Of a stretch of 64,000 nt of DNA, positions 27,317-37,000 are shown piece by piece. The position numbers and the translations under genes were made by a program. The stretch spans positions 2,108,001-2,172,000 of the forward strand of contig NZ_CP076024.1 of the NCBI RefSeq assembly GCF_022788635.1, given 5' to 3'. The first letter of the stretch is position 1, and each line of letters opens with the position of its first letter. The notes under the pieces were generated by a model. That model did no database searches, was not told the origin of the DNA, and saw only the letters and a program-made list of their open reading frames with translations. This DNA comes from Methylobacter sp. S3L5C. Lineage in GTDB: Bacteria > Pseudomonadota > Gammaproteobacteria > Methylococcales > Methylomonadaceae.

Positions 27317-28567
27317 TCAGGAGGGACGCTGGTAATACGATTTTGATACTGTCGGGTTTGTCATCAATGGTGCCAAAGCAGGCTGATAGCCTGTACCCAA
27401 GACGGTCCCCCACAAAAACATCAATATCGCGTTTTGCGGGAAATACTCCCACATATTAAACGTCAGTCCGGCAACAAAGATAAACATCATTACCACGCCT
27501 TTTTTGGGATGGGCTGACATTTTTGTTGTTGTCCATAAAAAGAAAATATACGCCAGCAGACCAATCAGGCCATAACCGTTCAGCAAGAATAAATACAGGC
27601 TGTCAGAGTCAAATTGGCCTTTAAAATGTTCGGCACCATAAAGAACATTGATGGTATTTGAGCTTAAACCCAGTCCCCAGCCGAATAGGACATCGGCAGG
27701 ATCATTTATTTGCTCGGCAAATATCCGTTGCCATAAACCTATACGACCATCTTCGGTTGGGTTGGCATCATCGCGGCCACTGATCAAGGGACTGGATGCC
27801 AATACCAACGCTCCTATGGCAAATATGGGTGCCGGTATAATCAATGCCCAGCGATCTCTTGCCCGGAGCAACGCAAAAATCTGGAAAAAAACCACCAGTA
27901 GTGAGCTGATAAAGGCGGTTCGCGAGCCACTTAGTAACGCTAAAAATACGCTGATAGCGACCCACTTTCCCATTGCCGGAACCATTGAGAACAGTAGCGC
28001 ACAAGTTGCCATACTGGCTCCAAACAGGTTGGGGCTGACAAAAGTACCGAATGGTCGTCCACCGCCCAGAAATGATACTCCGAACAAATGTGGTGACCAC
28101 AAGGCCTGGGCTATTGCCAATAGGGCTTCAAAGGCGATGTAATAACGGAGGTAACAGGCAAATTTATAGATAACATGGTCGCCGCCGCCCAAGCGACTGG
28201 CGACGAAGCCAACCAATGCTACAGGCAGGTATTCAAAAACACGCAGACCGGCTAATGGCACTACCCAGGGCAAGTCCAAATATAGTGCATAGCCGGTTTC
28301 AAACAGCACATAAGTTGCCACTACAGCCAAAAATGCAAATATTTGGCTGGTTAACAGACCGCCCCGTAAGCGTGTTTCAAAAAATGCGTAGGCAACAAGC
28401 ACCATCAACATAACTTCGCGAAGAATACGCAAACCAAAATCCTGTTCGCCATAAACTTCCTTCACGCCTGTCCAGGCTGACTCTACCTGAGGCAAAGAAG
28501 CCAGTATCGACATACTGACGAGGGCAAACAGCAGGATGGGCAAATCTCTTTCAAAGCGTATAGTCAT
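27317..28567 (-). CDS. Wzy-like O-antigen/exopolysaccharide polymerase
   Basis: A 416-aa protein with about ten to twelve membrane segments and a long periplasmic loop containing RDDANPTEDGRIGLWQRIFA and GWGLGLSSNTINV, the arrangement of the Wzy_C/O-antigen ligase-like family. It would join repeat units in the periplasm. The first 58 residues (LLFALVSMSILASLPQVESA, GLRILREVMLMVLV) are repeated in the short ORF immediately upstream at 28582-28884, indicating a partial duplication. The ribosome binding site before ATG 28567 is weak, so translation may depend on coupling from the upstream ORF. Confidence 0.83.
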   Translation of the reverse strand: MTIRFERDLPILLFALVSMSILASLPQVESAWTGVKEVYGEQDFGLRILREVMLMVLVAYAFFETRLRGGLLTSQIFAFLAVVATYVLFETGYALYLDLPWVVPLAGLRVFEYLPVALVGFVASRLGGGDHVIYKFACYLRYYIAFEALLAIAQALWSPHLFGVSFLGGGRPFGTFVSPNLFGASMATCALLFSMVPAMGKWVAISVFLALLSGSRTAFISSLLVVFFQIFALLRARDRWALIIPAPIFAIGALVLASSPLISGRDDANPTEDGRIGLWQRIFAEQINDPADVLFGWGLGLSSNTINVLYGAEHFKGQFDSDSLYLFLLNGYGLIGLLAYIFFLWTTTKMSAHPKKGVVMMFIFVAGLTFNMWEYFPQNAILMFLWGTVLGTGYQPALAPLMTNPTVSKSYYQRPS

Positions 28568-28581
28568 CTTATGCCCGGCCT

Positions 28582-28884
28582 TTATGATCTGGTTTTTTCG
28601 TCACTTTCACAGCAGGCAGATAGCGATGCTTTCGGCGTTTTCCAGACCAGTCTGCCATCGCTTGATATCCGGCCATTCAGGTTGACTGGCTTGGCTGTGC
28701 CATCCTGGCTGATGAGTGCTACCAGCATGGCTTCCCGAAGTATGGACAAGCCAAAATCCTGTTCACTATAAACCGCTTTCACACCCGTCCAGGTAGCTTC
28801 GGCTATCGGTAAGGAAGCCAGTGTCGAGGTACTGGTCAGGGCGAACAGCAGCATGGATAAGTTCTTTTTGATTTGTATTTTCAT
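28582..28884 (-). CDS. 100-aa ORF duplicating the N-terminus of the Wzy-like polymerase
   Basis: Residues 1-58 align with the start of the neighbouring polymerase (LLFALTSTSTLASLPIAEAT against LLFALVSMSILASLPQVESA; then YSEQDFGLSILREAMLVAL against YGEQDFGLRILREVMLMVL), and the two DNA stretches are visibly similar. The remaining 42 residues (from SQDGTAKPVNLNGR) are unrelated and hydrophilic. The result is one signal-peptide-like helix plus a short tail. It has a good ribosome binding site (GAGGTG) and starts one base after the wzc stop, so it is probably translated. It may be a decaying duplicate or a small regulatory/secreted peptide; nothing decides between these. Confidence 0.6.
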   Translation of the reverse strand: MKIQIKKNLSMLLFALTSTSTLASLPIAEATWTGVKAVYSEQDFGLSILREAMLVALISQDGTAKPVNLNGRISSDGRLVWKTPKASLSACCESDEKTRS

Positions 28885-28885
28885 G

Positions 28886-31246
28886 TTACACCTCTACCTC
28901 ATCATCAAGCTCTACTGTCACTTTTTCGGCAGCCAAATAGCGACTATCCTGATTTTTTCCAAACCAACCTTTTACGGTCTTATACCCTGAATTGCTCTTG
29001 GCTTCGATGTTGGTTTGGTTATAGGCATAGCCATAATAAGATGACTCTTCTTTCATATCGTTGATAATAAAACCATTCGGATTGACCCCGACCTGTTTAA
29101 AGCGTCTGAAGCTGACCTCCAGTTCCTGAGCCGTGTAGCGACCTTCCTTAACTACTAAAAAGGTAGCGTCAGCGTGTTGGCCCATAATAGCGGCGTCGGT
29201 TGCACCCAAAATAGGGGGTGAATCGATTACGATATGATTATAAAAACTCTTCAGCTGCTCAAGGGTCTCTTCCAGATTACCGATAACCAGTAATTCTGCA
29301 GGATTTAGTACCATACTGCCACGTGGTATAAAGTCCACACCTATATCGGGCAAACTGATGATGACTTCACCGAGCGTGGCCCTTCCAGCTAAAAGATCGG
29401 AAAGTCCCGGTTGTTTGTCAACGGAAAATGCTTCATGCAACCGGCCATTACGCATGTCAGCGTCAATAATTATCACGCGTTTCTTGATACTCGCCAGTAG
29501 TGCTGCCAAGTTGGTACTAACAAAAGATTTACCCATACTCGGTGCAGGACTACTAACCATAATGACTTTGCTGGCATTACTGTCCATAGTCGCTTCCAGA
29601 GTGGTACGCAAACCGCGCAGCGACTCCACGGAAATATCCAGTGGGTCTTGACTGGCCAAAATACCCGGTTCGTGATCTTTACCCTGATCAATCAAACGCG
29701 CCAGTTTACGTTGTTTCTTGCTATGCGGAATAGCGGCAAAAAGTGGTAAACCTACTTGATATTCCAGCATGGCAGGATAATTATCGTGACGTTGCAGGGA
29801 GTTTTTCAGAAATACTTGCGCCGATCCTGCACTCAAGCCCAGTAAGCCGGCAAGGGTTAGCAGCATGCCGGGGTTTGGCCAGTATGGTTTTTCAGGTGTT
29901 ACCGCCAAATCAATAATTCGTGAGTTACCGAGTGAACCGGCAGCGGCAATACGTTGTTCCTGGGCACTATTGAGCATTGAAGTATAAAGTTCGGTATTGA
30001 CCTTTACATCACGCGACAGGCTGACCACGCTTTGTTGAGTGCGGGGTAAATCCTTGATACGTTTTTCTAAAGCGCTGAGTTTGCTGTCAATACGTTTAAT
30101 TTGTGCGTTGGTCGATATCATGTCTGGATGGGCAGATTCCAAGCGTTGATTCTGTTCGTCATATTTTTGTTTGAGTTGAATGCCCAGTGTTTCCATTTCT
30201 GAGGCTTGTTTGAGTAATATTTCAGCCTCGGCAGATATATCAACTGCGCCATGTTTTTGTCTGAAGATGCTGAGGCTTTGCTCCGACTTTTCCAGGCGAT
30301 CCTTAATAACAGGCAATTGACTTTCAAGAAAGCTTAACTTTTGTGAAGCTTCCGCAGATTCCCAATTAACAGTCGCGCTGACATAAATAGTGGCAATGTC
30401 ATTGACTGATTTAGCCAGTTGCGTTGGATTATTGCCTTTAAGTTCGACGTTGAGAATATCTGTGTCTTTGGAAACTTCCTTGACCGAAAAAGCTTTTTGC
30501 AAAGTTTCTATGGCAGCCAACGAGGTTTTCCGGGTTAATTCAAAATGGGTTCCGCTATGGGCAGCGAGCTCAGCGATATTAATCATCAACGGTACTTCTT
30601 CACCCAGATCAGCAGTAAGGATTTCGCCTGTTTGTCCTTCAAGCAAGGTTTCATCTTTAGGGCCGAGTAAGCGAAAATGGCCTTTTTCTAGCGCGATAAT
30701 GGTAAATTCTTTATTCAGATAACGATCCGGTAGGGTGAAGGACGTTATCTTTAGCTTTTCGCCGCCCCAGGCCCAGCGATCAAGCCCTAACCAGGGCGTG
30801 GCAACCCCGTCATGGCTATCATGATGGCGGGCCACCGTTTTTCCAATAACGGGGAAGTAATAAGCTGAATATTCCACCATCAGGTTCAGATCATCGACCA
30901 CCTTACCAAGTACTGACCTGGATCGGAGGATTTCCACTTCACGTTGCGCTCTCGGATTATCGGTTTCGTCCGAGGCACCATTAGGCTCACTACGAAGCGG
31001 TGCAGCGAGCAACGCCTTGTTTTTATCGATCCGTAACAGCGCATCAGCTTTATAAGTGCGTGGGGCAAGAATCAAATAGATTGATGTGATCAGTAAAACC
31101 GATACCAACGTTAACAAAATGGTTTTTTTGCCTTCGATGAGCAAATCTACATAATCGCGGATACTGACGCCATGCTCTTCGATCCTGTGCGGATTTACTG
31201 GCTGGAACTGTGTAGTAGCTTCATTTTGTGAATACATAGTTTTCAT
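28886..31246 (-). CDS. wzc: Wzc-like chain-length determinant / tyrosine autokinase
   Basis: A 786-aa bacterial tyrosine kinase fused to a Wzz-type co-polymerase. An N-terminal Wzz domain has a first membrane helix near residues 42-60 (ILLTLVSVLLITSIYLIL) and a long periplasmic coiled-coil; the second helix is near 465. The cytoplasmic kinase has Walker A SSPAPSMGKSF, Walker A' VIIIDADMRNG and Walker B-like HIVIDSPP. A Tyr cluster (SSYYGYAYNQ) lies near the C-terminus; it is shorter than the classic Wzc tail. Wzc controls polymer length and couples Wzy to Wza by cycles of autophosphorylation. No separate phosphatase gene (Wzb) is in the operon. Confidence 0.92.
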   Translation of the reverse strand: MKTMYSQNEATTQFQPVNPHRIEEHGVSIRDYVDLLIEGKKTILLTLVSVLLITSIYLILAPRTYKADALLRIDKNKALLAAPLRSEPNGASDETDNPRAQREVEILRSRSVLGKVVDDLNLMVEYSAYYFPVIGKTVARHHDSHDGVATPWLGLDRWAWGGEKLKITSFTLPDRYLNKEFTIIALEKGHFRLLGPKDETLLEGQTGEILTADLGEEVPLMINIAELAAHSGTHFELTRKTSLAAIETLQKAFSVKEVSKDTDILNVELKGNNPTQLAKSVNDIATIYVSATVNWESAEASQKLSFLESQLPVIKDRLEKSEQSLSIFRQKHGAVDISAEAEILLKQASEMETLGIQLKQKYDEQNQRLESAHPDMISTNAQIKRIDSKLSALEKRIKDLPRTQQSVVSLSRDVKVNTELYTSMLNSAQEQRIAAAGSLGNSRIIDLAVTPEKPYWPNPGMLLTLAGLLGLSAGSAQVFLKNSLQRHDNYPAMLEYQVGLPLFAAIPHSKKQRKLARLIDQGKDHEPGILASQDPLDISVESLRGLRTTLEATMDSNASKVIMVSSPAPSMGKSFVSTNLAALLASIKKRVIIIDADMRNGRLHEAFSVDKQPGLSDLLAGRATLGEVIISLPDIGVDFIPRGSMVLNPAELLVIGNLEETLEQLKSFYNHIVIDSPPILGATDAAIMGQHADATFLVVKEGRYTAQELEVSFRRFKQVGVNPNGFIINDMKEESSYYGYAYNQTNIEAKSNSGYKTVKGWFGKNQDSRYLAAEKVTVELDDEVEV

Positions 31247-31285
31247 ATCTCAATTGTTTGAAAAACCAATAGCCTTAAAAGGCTT

Positions 31286-32386
31286 TTACATGCCTTGGGT
31301 TGCTGCAAGTGACATCATTGATGTGAATGATCCCGGCAGTATTTGGTTTAGAACACGTGACCATTGGGTAACGCCTGCGGTGCCTACGAATACGGTATCA
31401 TGCGCTTGCAAGGCAAACTGGTCGCCCAAGATCATTGCATCAGGAGAGCCGGCATTTAAATGGAAAATCTCGGGATTCATATCGCCTGGTCGAATCACAT
31501 AAATTTCTTCCGGTCTGGAGGTGTTTAAGTCAAAACCATAAGCTTCTCCCAGAGCCTGTGCCAGTGACATTTTACCTTTGTTTATCTGCAGGGCTTGTTG
31601 TCTACCGACTTCACCCAGCATTAATACTTTATTGTCTCTATGGTCAGGGATATACAGTACATCGCCATCCTTGAGCAGCAAATTTTGAGTAGAGTTACCC
31701 TTTGCATAGAGTGCCAGTACATCAATCTTGTAGGATTTGCCATCGCGTGCCAGAGCAACGTTGCTCATGTCGGCATCTCCGGTTACCCCGCCAGCATGGC
31801 TGATCGCTTCGGAAATAGTTAACGGTGTTTCATTCATGGACTGAACACCGGGTACTTTAACTTCACCAACGATAGCGGCCCTATGGCTTTGAAATGACAG
31901 CACACGGATATCAAGTTTGACTTTCTTAAAGTATTTGGACAGTTCGCTGGTCAGTTCAGTCCTGGCCTCGGTAATGGTTTTTCCACCGACATGAATACTG
32001 CCCACATAGGGGTAATACAGGTCGCCATTGTCATCGACCACTTTACCGGCCAGTTCTGGAGTTATCCTTTCACCACCGGGATCATTCAGTTCCGGATGCT
32101 CCCAAACCGTAACCTGCAAGCGATCTTGTGGCCCGATTTTATAGCTCACTTTACTGATATCCACTGGCGGAAGGTTATTATCCGTTTTCAGTCGGGCATT
32201 TTCCCGCTCAATGATCAGGTCCGCCGTAATTGGCACGATTGGGGTTTTACCCTTGGTCATTCTGCCATTTTTCATCATCGGCACTTCCAGCTCCGACAAG
32301 TTATTTTCTGCTTTCATATTCATGCCCGGTGTTAATGAGCAAGCGGGTAACAGTAAAATCAGTGATAGGAGACTCAACTTAAACAT
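31286..32386 (-). CDS. wza: Wza-like polysaccharide export outer-membrane lipoprotein
   Basis: A 366-aa lipoprotein with signal peptide and lipobox LLLPAC (Cys16). The Poly_export domain starts at YKIGPQDRLQVTVWEHPEL, followed by SLBB-type domains (AAIVGEVKVPGVQSMNETPL; KVLMLGEVGRQQALQINKGK). Wza oligomers form the outer-membrane channel for exopolysaccharide. Sited directly after the initiating transferase and before wzc, in the classical Wzy-dependent order. Confidence 0.93.
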   Translation of the reverse strand: MFKLSLLSLILLLPACSLTPGMNMKAENNLSELEVPMMKNGRMTKGKTPIVPITADLIIERENARLKTDNNLPPVDISKVSYKIGPQDRLQVTVWEHPELNDPGGERITPELAGKVVDDNGDLYYPYVGSIHVGGKTITEARTELTSELSKYFKKVKLDIRVLSFQSHRAAIVGEVKVPGVQSMNETPLTISEAISHAGGVTGDADMSNVALARDGKSYKIDVLALYAKGNSTQNLLLKDGDVLYIPDHRDNKVLMLGEVGRQQALQINKGKMSLAQALGEAYGFDLNTSRPEEIYVIRPGDMNPEIFHLNAGSPDAMILGDQFALQAHDTVFVGTAGVTQWSRVLNQILPGSFTSMMSLAATQGM

Positions 32387-32398
32387 AACGATGTTTCC

Positions 32399-33820
32399 TT
32401 AATAAGCGTTTTTATTGATAAAACCTGTTAGTACGGTGCGTAGGGCAATTTCCAAATCGAACCACACTGACCAATGCTGGATGTAATATAAATCGTGTTC
32501 TATGCGTTGGTTTAAGTCGGTATCGCCGCGCCAACCGTTGACTTGAGCCCAGCCGGTGATGCCAGCCTTGACCATATGCTTTTTCATGTAATTGGGCACC
32601 TGGTCTTTAAATACTTCGACAAAATCCGGGCGTTCCGGTCTGGGTCCAACCAGAGACATATCGCCTTTAAGCACATTGATTAGCTGCGGAAGTTCATCAA
32701 GGCTGGTTTTACGCAAGAAACTGCCAAATCTGGTGGCTCGGTTTTCACCCGACTTGGCCCAAACCGCACCGGTTTTGGCTTCTGTGCCAACAGGCATTGA
32801 ACGAAACTTCAACATGGTAAAGGGAAGATTGTTCCAGCCAATCCGTTCTTGTCGATAAAACACCGGACCGTTTGAACTCAGCTTGACGCCGATAGCGATA
32901 AAGGATAGTAACGGACTAATCAGTATCAGGATGATCAGCGCAAACAATCTATCGACGAATGCCTTGATATAACCATTAAAGCCTTGTAGTGGAGAAACCA
33001 AAAAATCCAGGGTTGGAATCCCCGCCACAGTATTCAGACTCAGAAATTTACTTTGCTTGAAAGCAAAGCAATCAATAACTAAGCGAATACTGACCGGTAA
33101 ATGTCGCAGTTGATATTGGGCGCGATCTATCAGCGATTCACCGGTAAAGGCAATCCAGACTTCATCAATGCCTTCGGTGGTGACAATGTCGGCGAGGTCT
33201 TCCAGTTTTCCAAGTTGTGGCAGCGAAAAGTCACCGGCCAGATTTCTGTTAACGGCGCGGTCATCGACATAACCGATAACTTCCAGACCTGCCCAAGATG
33301 AATGATTTAATTGTTTACTAACAGCAATGGCCATCTGATTTAAGCCGACCAGAATGATACGGCCCTGAGACCAGCCACGAGTTCGTAGCCAACGCAATAA
33401 ATGCGAAAACAGGGTGCGTGCGGTGAGCATGAATAACAAGCCCGTACCACACCAGGTGATGATCCAGCGATAACTGGAACCGAACCAAAAATGTAAACGT
33501 ATCAAAGTAACGATGGCAATAACCGAGACGATGGCAAATACCCACGCCCTCACGATACGGGCGGTTTCGCTGCGCATGGTGTCATTTCGCCAGGGACGGT
33601 AAACCTGGCCTATTTCGAAAAAGATAATGGTCGCTAAAATACCCAGAGCGATAACAATGCGATAATCTTTATTGATGGCGACTTCGTGTAGCCAAAAATA
33701 ATTGGCAACCCAAGCGGCAGCCAATAACATGGCGATATCGATAAGTCTCAGCAAGATGATCACTGTGTGTCCATATTGCTTGAAGAGCCCGTTGAAAATG
33801 TTGCCTAATCCAAGTGCCAT
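32399..33820 (-). CDS. Undecaprenyl-phosphate glucose phosphotransferase (WcaJ-like)
   Basis: A 473-aa polyprenyl phosphosugar transferase that starts repeat-unit synthesis by moving glucose 1-phosphate (or a related sugar phosphate) onto undecaprenyl phosphate. The N-terminal half has four membrane helices and a CoA-binding-like domain (GRIILVGLNQMAIAVSKQL); the C-terminal catalytic domain has FYRQERIGWNNLPFTMLKFR, KTSLDELPQLINVLKGDMS and LVGPRPERP, the family's hallmark segments. It heads the compact Wzx/Wzy operon. The sugar is inferred from the closest family pattern (WcaJ/EpsB type), not proven. Confidence 0.9.
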   Translation of the reverse strand: MALGLGNIFNGLFKQYGHTVIILLRLIDIAMLLAAAWVANYFWLHEVAINKDYRIVIALGILATIIFFEIGQVYRPWRNDTMRSETARIVRAWVFAIVSVIAIVTLIRLHFWFGSSYRWIITWCGTGLLFMLTARTLFSHLLRWLRTRGWSQGRIILVGLNQMAIAVSKQLNHSSWAGLEVIGYVDDRAVNRNLAGDFSLPQLGKLEDLADIVTTEGIDEVWIAFTGESLIDRAQYQLRHLPVSIRLVIDCFAFKQSKFLSLNTVAGIPTLDFLVSPLQGFNGYIKAFVDRLFALIILILISPLLSFIAIGVKLSSNGPVFYRQERIGWNNLPFTMLKFRSMPVGTEAKTGAVWAKSGENRATRFGSFLRKTSLDELPQLINVLKGDMSLVGPRPERPDFVEVFKDQVPNYMKKHMVKAGITGWAQVNGWRGDTDLNQRIEHDLYYIQHWSVWFDLEIALRTVLTGFINKNAY

Positions 33821-34003
33821 AATCGCTAAACCCCTATGCGGTCTGTGTTCAATGATGAACAGTGCAAGCCGTTCATCCCAAAGTCATCACGTCCGGCAAC
33901 AGGTGCTGGTCGCTATGATTGGTTCAAAGAATACAGGGGCAACATGAGAGCAAACCGCTGGGTTTGATTAAGATTGGATGAAGACAGGGATTATTTCAAG
34001 AAT

Positions 34004-34035
34004 ATTCACGCGGAGCAGGATTTCTCCGCGTGAAT
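34004..34035 (-). terminator. Hairpin terminator candidate after the 1220-aa gene
   Basis: ATTCACGCGGAG (34004-34015) pairs perfectly with CTCCGCGTGAAT (34024-34035), loop of eight bases, just beyond the stop of the 1220-aa gene and followed on that strand by ATTCTT. It would separate that gene from the exopolysaccharide operon starting at 33820. Confidence 0.65.
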
Positions 34036-34049
34036 TTAAACGGTGAACT

Positions 34050-37000
34050 TTAATACCGGGTCAAGCGCTCATAGTTGGAGCGCGAAAGCACATAAACCGG
34101 GCTGTTGGTGGTTGGGATGCTGGCGATACCTGAGTTATTAACCGCCAACTCTTGAAGGTGGCCAACCACATCTACCAGTACCCACGTTTTGCCGGGATCG
34201 AGTTTAAGTGGCCAGTCGGCAGTTGCCTCATCAGTCCGCCAAAGCATCAAGGTTTCGCCAAAGTAAGCGGTCTGTATATTGGCATCTTTGGCGTCAACGG
34301 CTCGGTAAGGCAGGCCGTCGATCAAGGCGCTGGCTGTATACATGGCAGCCTCACCAGGCTTGTGGCCCATCGAGTAATCCCAAATTCGGCCATAAGCCAG
34401 GTCATATTCATGACCTATGCAGAAAGCCAAACCCAGATAATCGCTGCGACTGTTGACCCAGGCGATTATTTTAGCGACTTGCTCGGCTTGCCAGCGGCGG
34501 CCGGTCAAACCATGCATGGCTTTGGCACCGGTCTCGCCCAGCCAGAACGGTAATTTATTGGTTTTGCCGAGGCTTGCGTAAGTCATTAATACGCCCCGTT
34601 CATCTTCGCTTTCGCCATTGCCAATGGGGCCACCGAAGCGTGGCGCTTTTTGGGGGTAGGCATGAACGTCCCAAGCATCCTGGTATTGATCCAGTCCCAG
34701 TTGCAATACCTGCTTAAACCACTGTCCCGCGCCTTCTTTATCCCCCGGTCGCACCAGGCTACCACCAACATAATGGGCATCGCTACGTACTTTGTGCGCT
34801 TGTTCATATTCCCATTTGGCACGTTGTACCCAGTGCTCAGGCTCACGCAGTTTTTGCCATTGCGCTTCAGCGCGAATGTCGATTTCGTTGGTCGATTTAA
34901 AAAAACGGGTAAATGCCGAGGCGGTCTTGATAAAATCCTGGCCATCGGCAGGGGTATCATTCAGCCAGTTGCTATCACCTGAGGAGTCTGCGAACAAGAC
35001 CAGATCAAGTTGTTTAGCACGTTCCCATTGCGTCTGGTATTGCGGATCAAATCCCGGATAGCTGCCGAAGCTCTTGTAAATGCCCATCCGTTGTAGCCAG
35101 TCAAAGTAACCACCGTCGTGATTAAAGCTTTTATCGCCGTCGGCCAAGGCATAATAATCGTTATTCCACAGTTTTTTCTTGTCCAGGCGCTGTTTTTGCT
35201 CGGCGGTGCCCAGTACGATTGAAAAGCCGTCGGCTGGATAGTTCATAATCAACTGACCGGCGGGCGAATACAAAGAGGCATAAACGGCGTAGTAGCCGGG
35301 CTTGCTAATCTTGTCGAAGTTTACGTCAACTTCACCGGGGAACAGTCCACTTATTTCCTGAGTCGCAACCTCTTTACCACTATAGTCAACCAAGCGCAGG
35401 CGCAGTTTTGCCTGAAAGCTTGGCAACGGTACCGGCAAGCTGGTTTCCTCCAAAACAGGATGCCAGCGCATATCTACTTTTAGTTTGAGTGCTTCATCCG
35501 GATACGGAAGATTGGCCGGTGCGTCTACAAAGATAAGCGGACGTAACCGAGAGGCGATTTTGTTAAGGGCAAGGTCGGCCTCGGGATCGGTCAGTTGAGT
35601 TTTTATTGAATCCAGTGCTTGGCCTGCCGGATCGGTGAAGGAGCCGGCAAAGTAAAAGCGTTGGTCTTTATCATGCTGCATCACCAGCTTGACAAGCAGG
35701 CTGTGCCAACCTTGCGTGAGATTTAAGTCGGCAAGACGGGGTGCTTCGGCTTTATCTGATAGCGCAGTTGCTATCAAACCTTCTGTCGTCAGGCCGTGTA
35801 GCAGAGTTTTAAATTGCTCCACTGAAGACGACAATTCAGGCGATGGTTTTGGATCTTCAGCCAGTTTGACCGGCTGGCCATCCAGCCAAACGGCCGTTTT
35901 GATGCCGGATTGTTGTAAATGCAGGAGCGCCTGAGTGACCTGATCGACATGCAGGTAAAGTTGTGCGTAGCCACTGCCACGCGACCAGCCATAGGAATGT
36001 CGGGTATTAGCCTCAATGTCTGTAATTCCATTGGCTTGGGTCGTTGCCATACGCCAGGTTTGCATTTCACCGCCCATCATTTGTAAACCAAGATAGGGTT
36101 GGTCAAGATTGGGGCGTAATGTGGTTTCGGTATCCAGCCCAAAAATGGACATACCGGATAAGCCGTCCTGCAAACCACCCACCAGCCAGGCTTCCGGCAC
36201 ACCGTCTTTAAGTGGTATCGGTATGTCTGTAGCCATCGCTGTCGGTGCAGGCATCTTGCCGGATTTGGCCGGATCGGCAAGAAAATTAAGCACCTCCTGG
36301 TCGCTTTTTGGCTCTGCCAACACACCAATAATGCAGTGAAGGTTGTCCATTATTACGGCGGCCGGCAATGTCGGCAGATTTAAGTTATGGGCGAGAGTAT
36401 CGGCTTCCGGTCCAATTAAATAAGAGACTGACAAATTTTCATAGCTGGGCCGTGCTGCATCCAAGCCCAGTCCGCGAAACAGGATGTCATTTTTGCCGGT
36501 TTTACCATCAAGCACCAGAAGCTGGCGATTGGCCGCTGGTAGTATCTTGGTCAGTGCCAGAAAGCGATTTCTTGATCGGGCTTGGGTAGCGCTCATCCAG
36601 TTGTCCAGCGGTGTTTCCAGTTTCATCAGGAAAGCATCGAAAACTTTAGTACCGTCGGCCTTACCGGTATTATTGATTTCCAGCCAGTGATCCCCCGGCA
36701 ATATAGTGACGGTAGCGGTGGCTTGCAGCCATTGATATTCCCAAGGTGTTGAATTTGTTATCGCGTAACTACCACGTGTCGCCAGCCCATCTGGTTTTGC
36801 TCCGGCTTTAATTGTAAAGGTTTGGTTAACCTGGGAAACTTCACCACCACTTTTGTAGCGGGCAAAAAATTGGTATTGTCCGGGAATAATTTCCGGGTTA
36901 AGTTCAAAACGAAAACTTGCGTCCCAGCTTCCAAAACCTTGGTGAAAAACCTGAACTTCGTCTTTTTCAGTTAATAGTGAATCGGTACCTGGGCCGGCAG

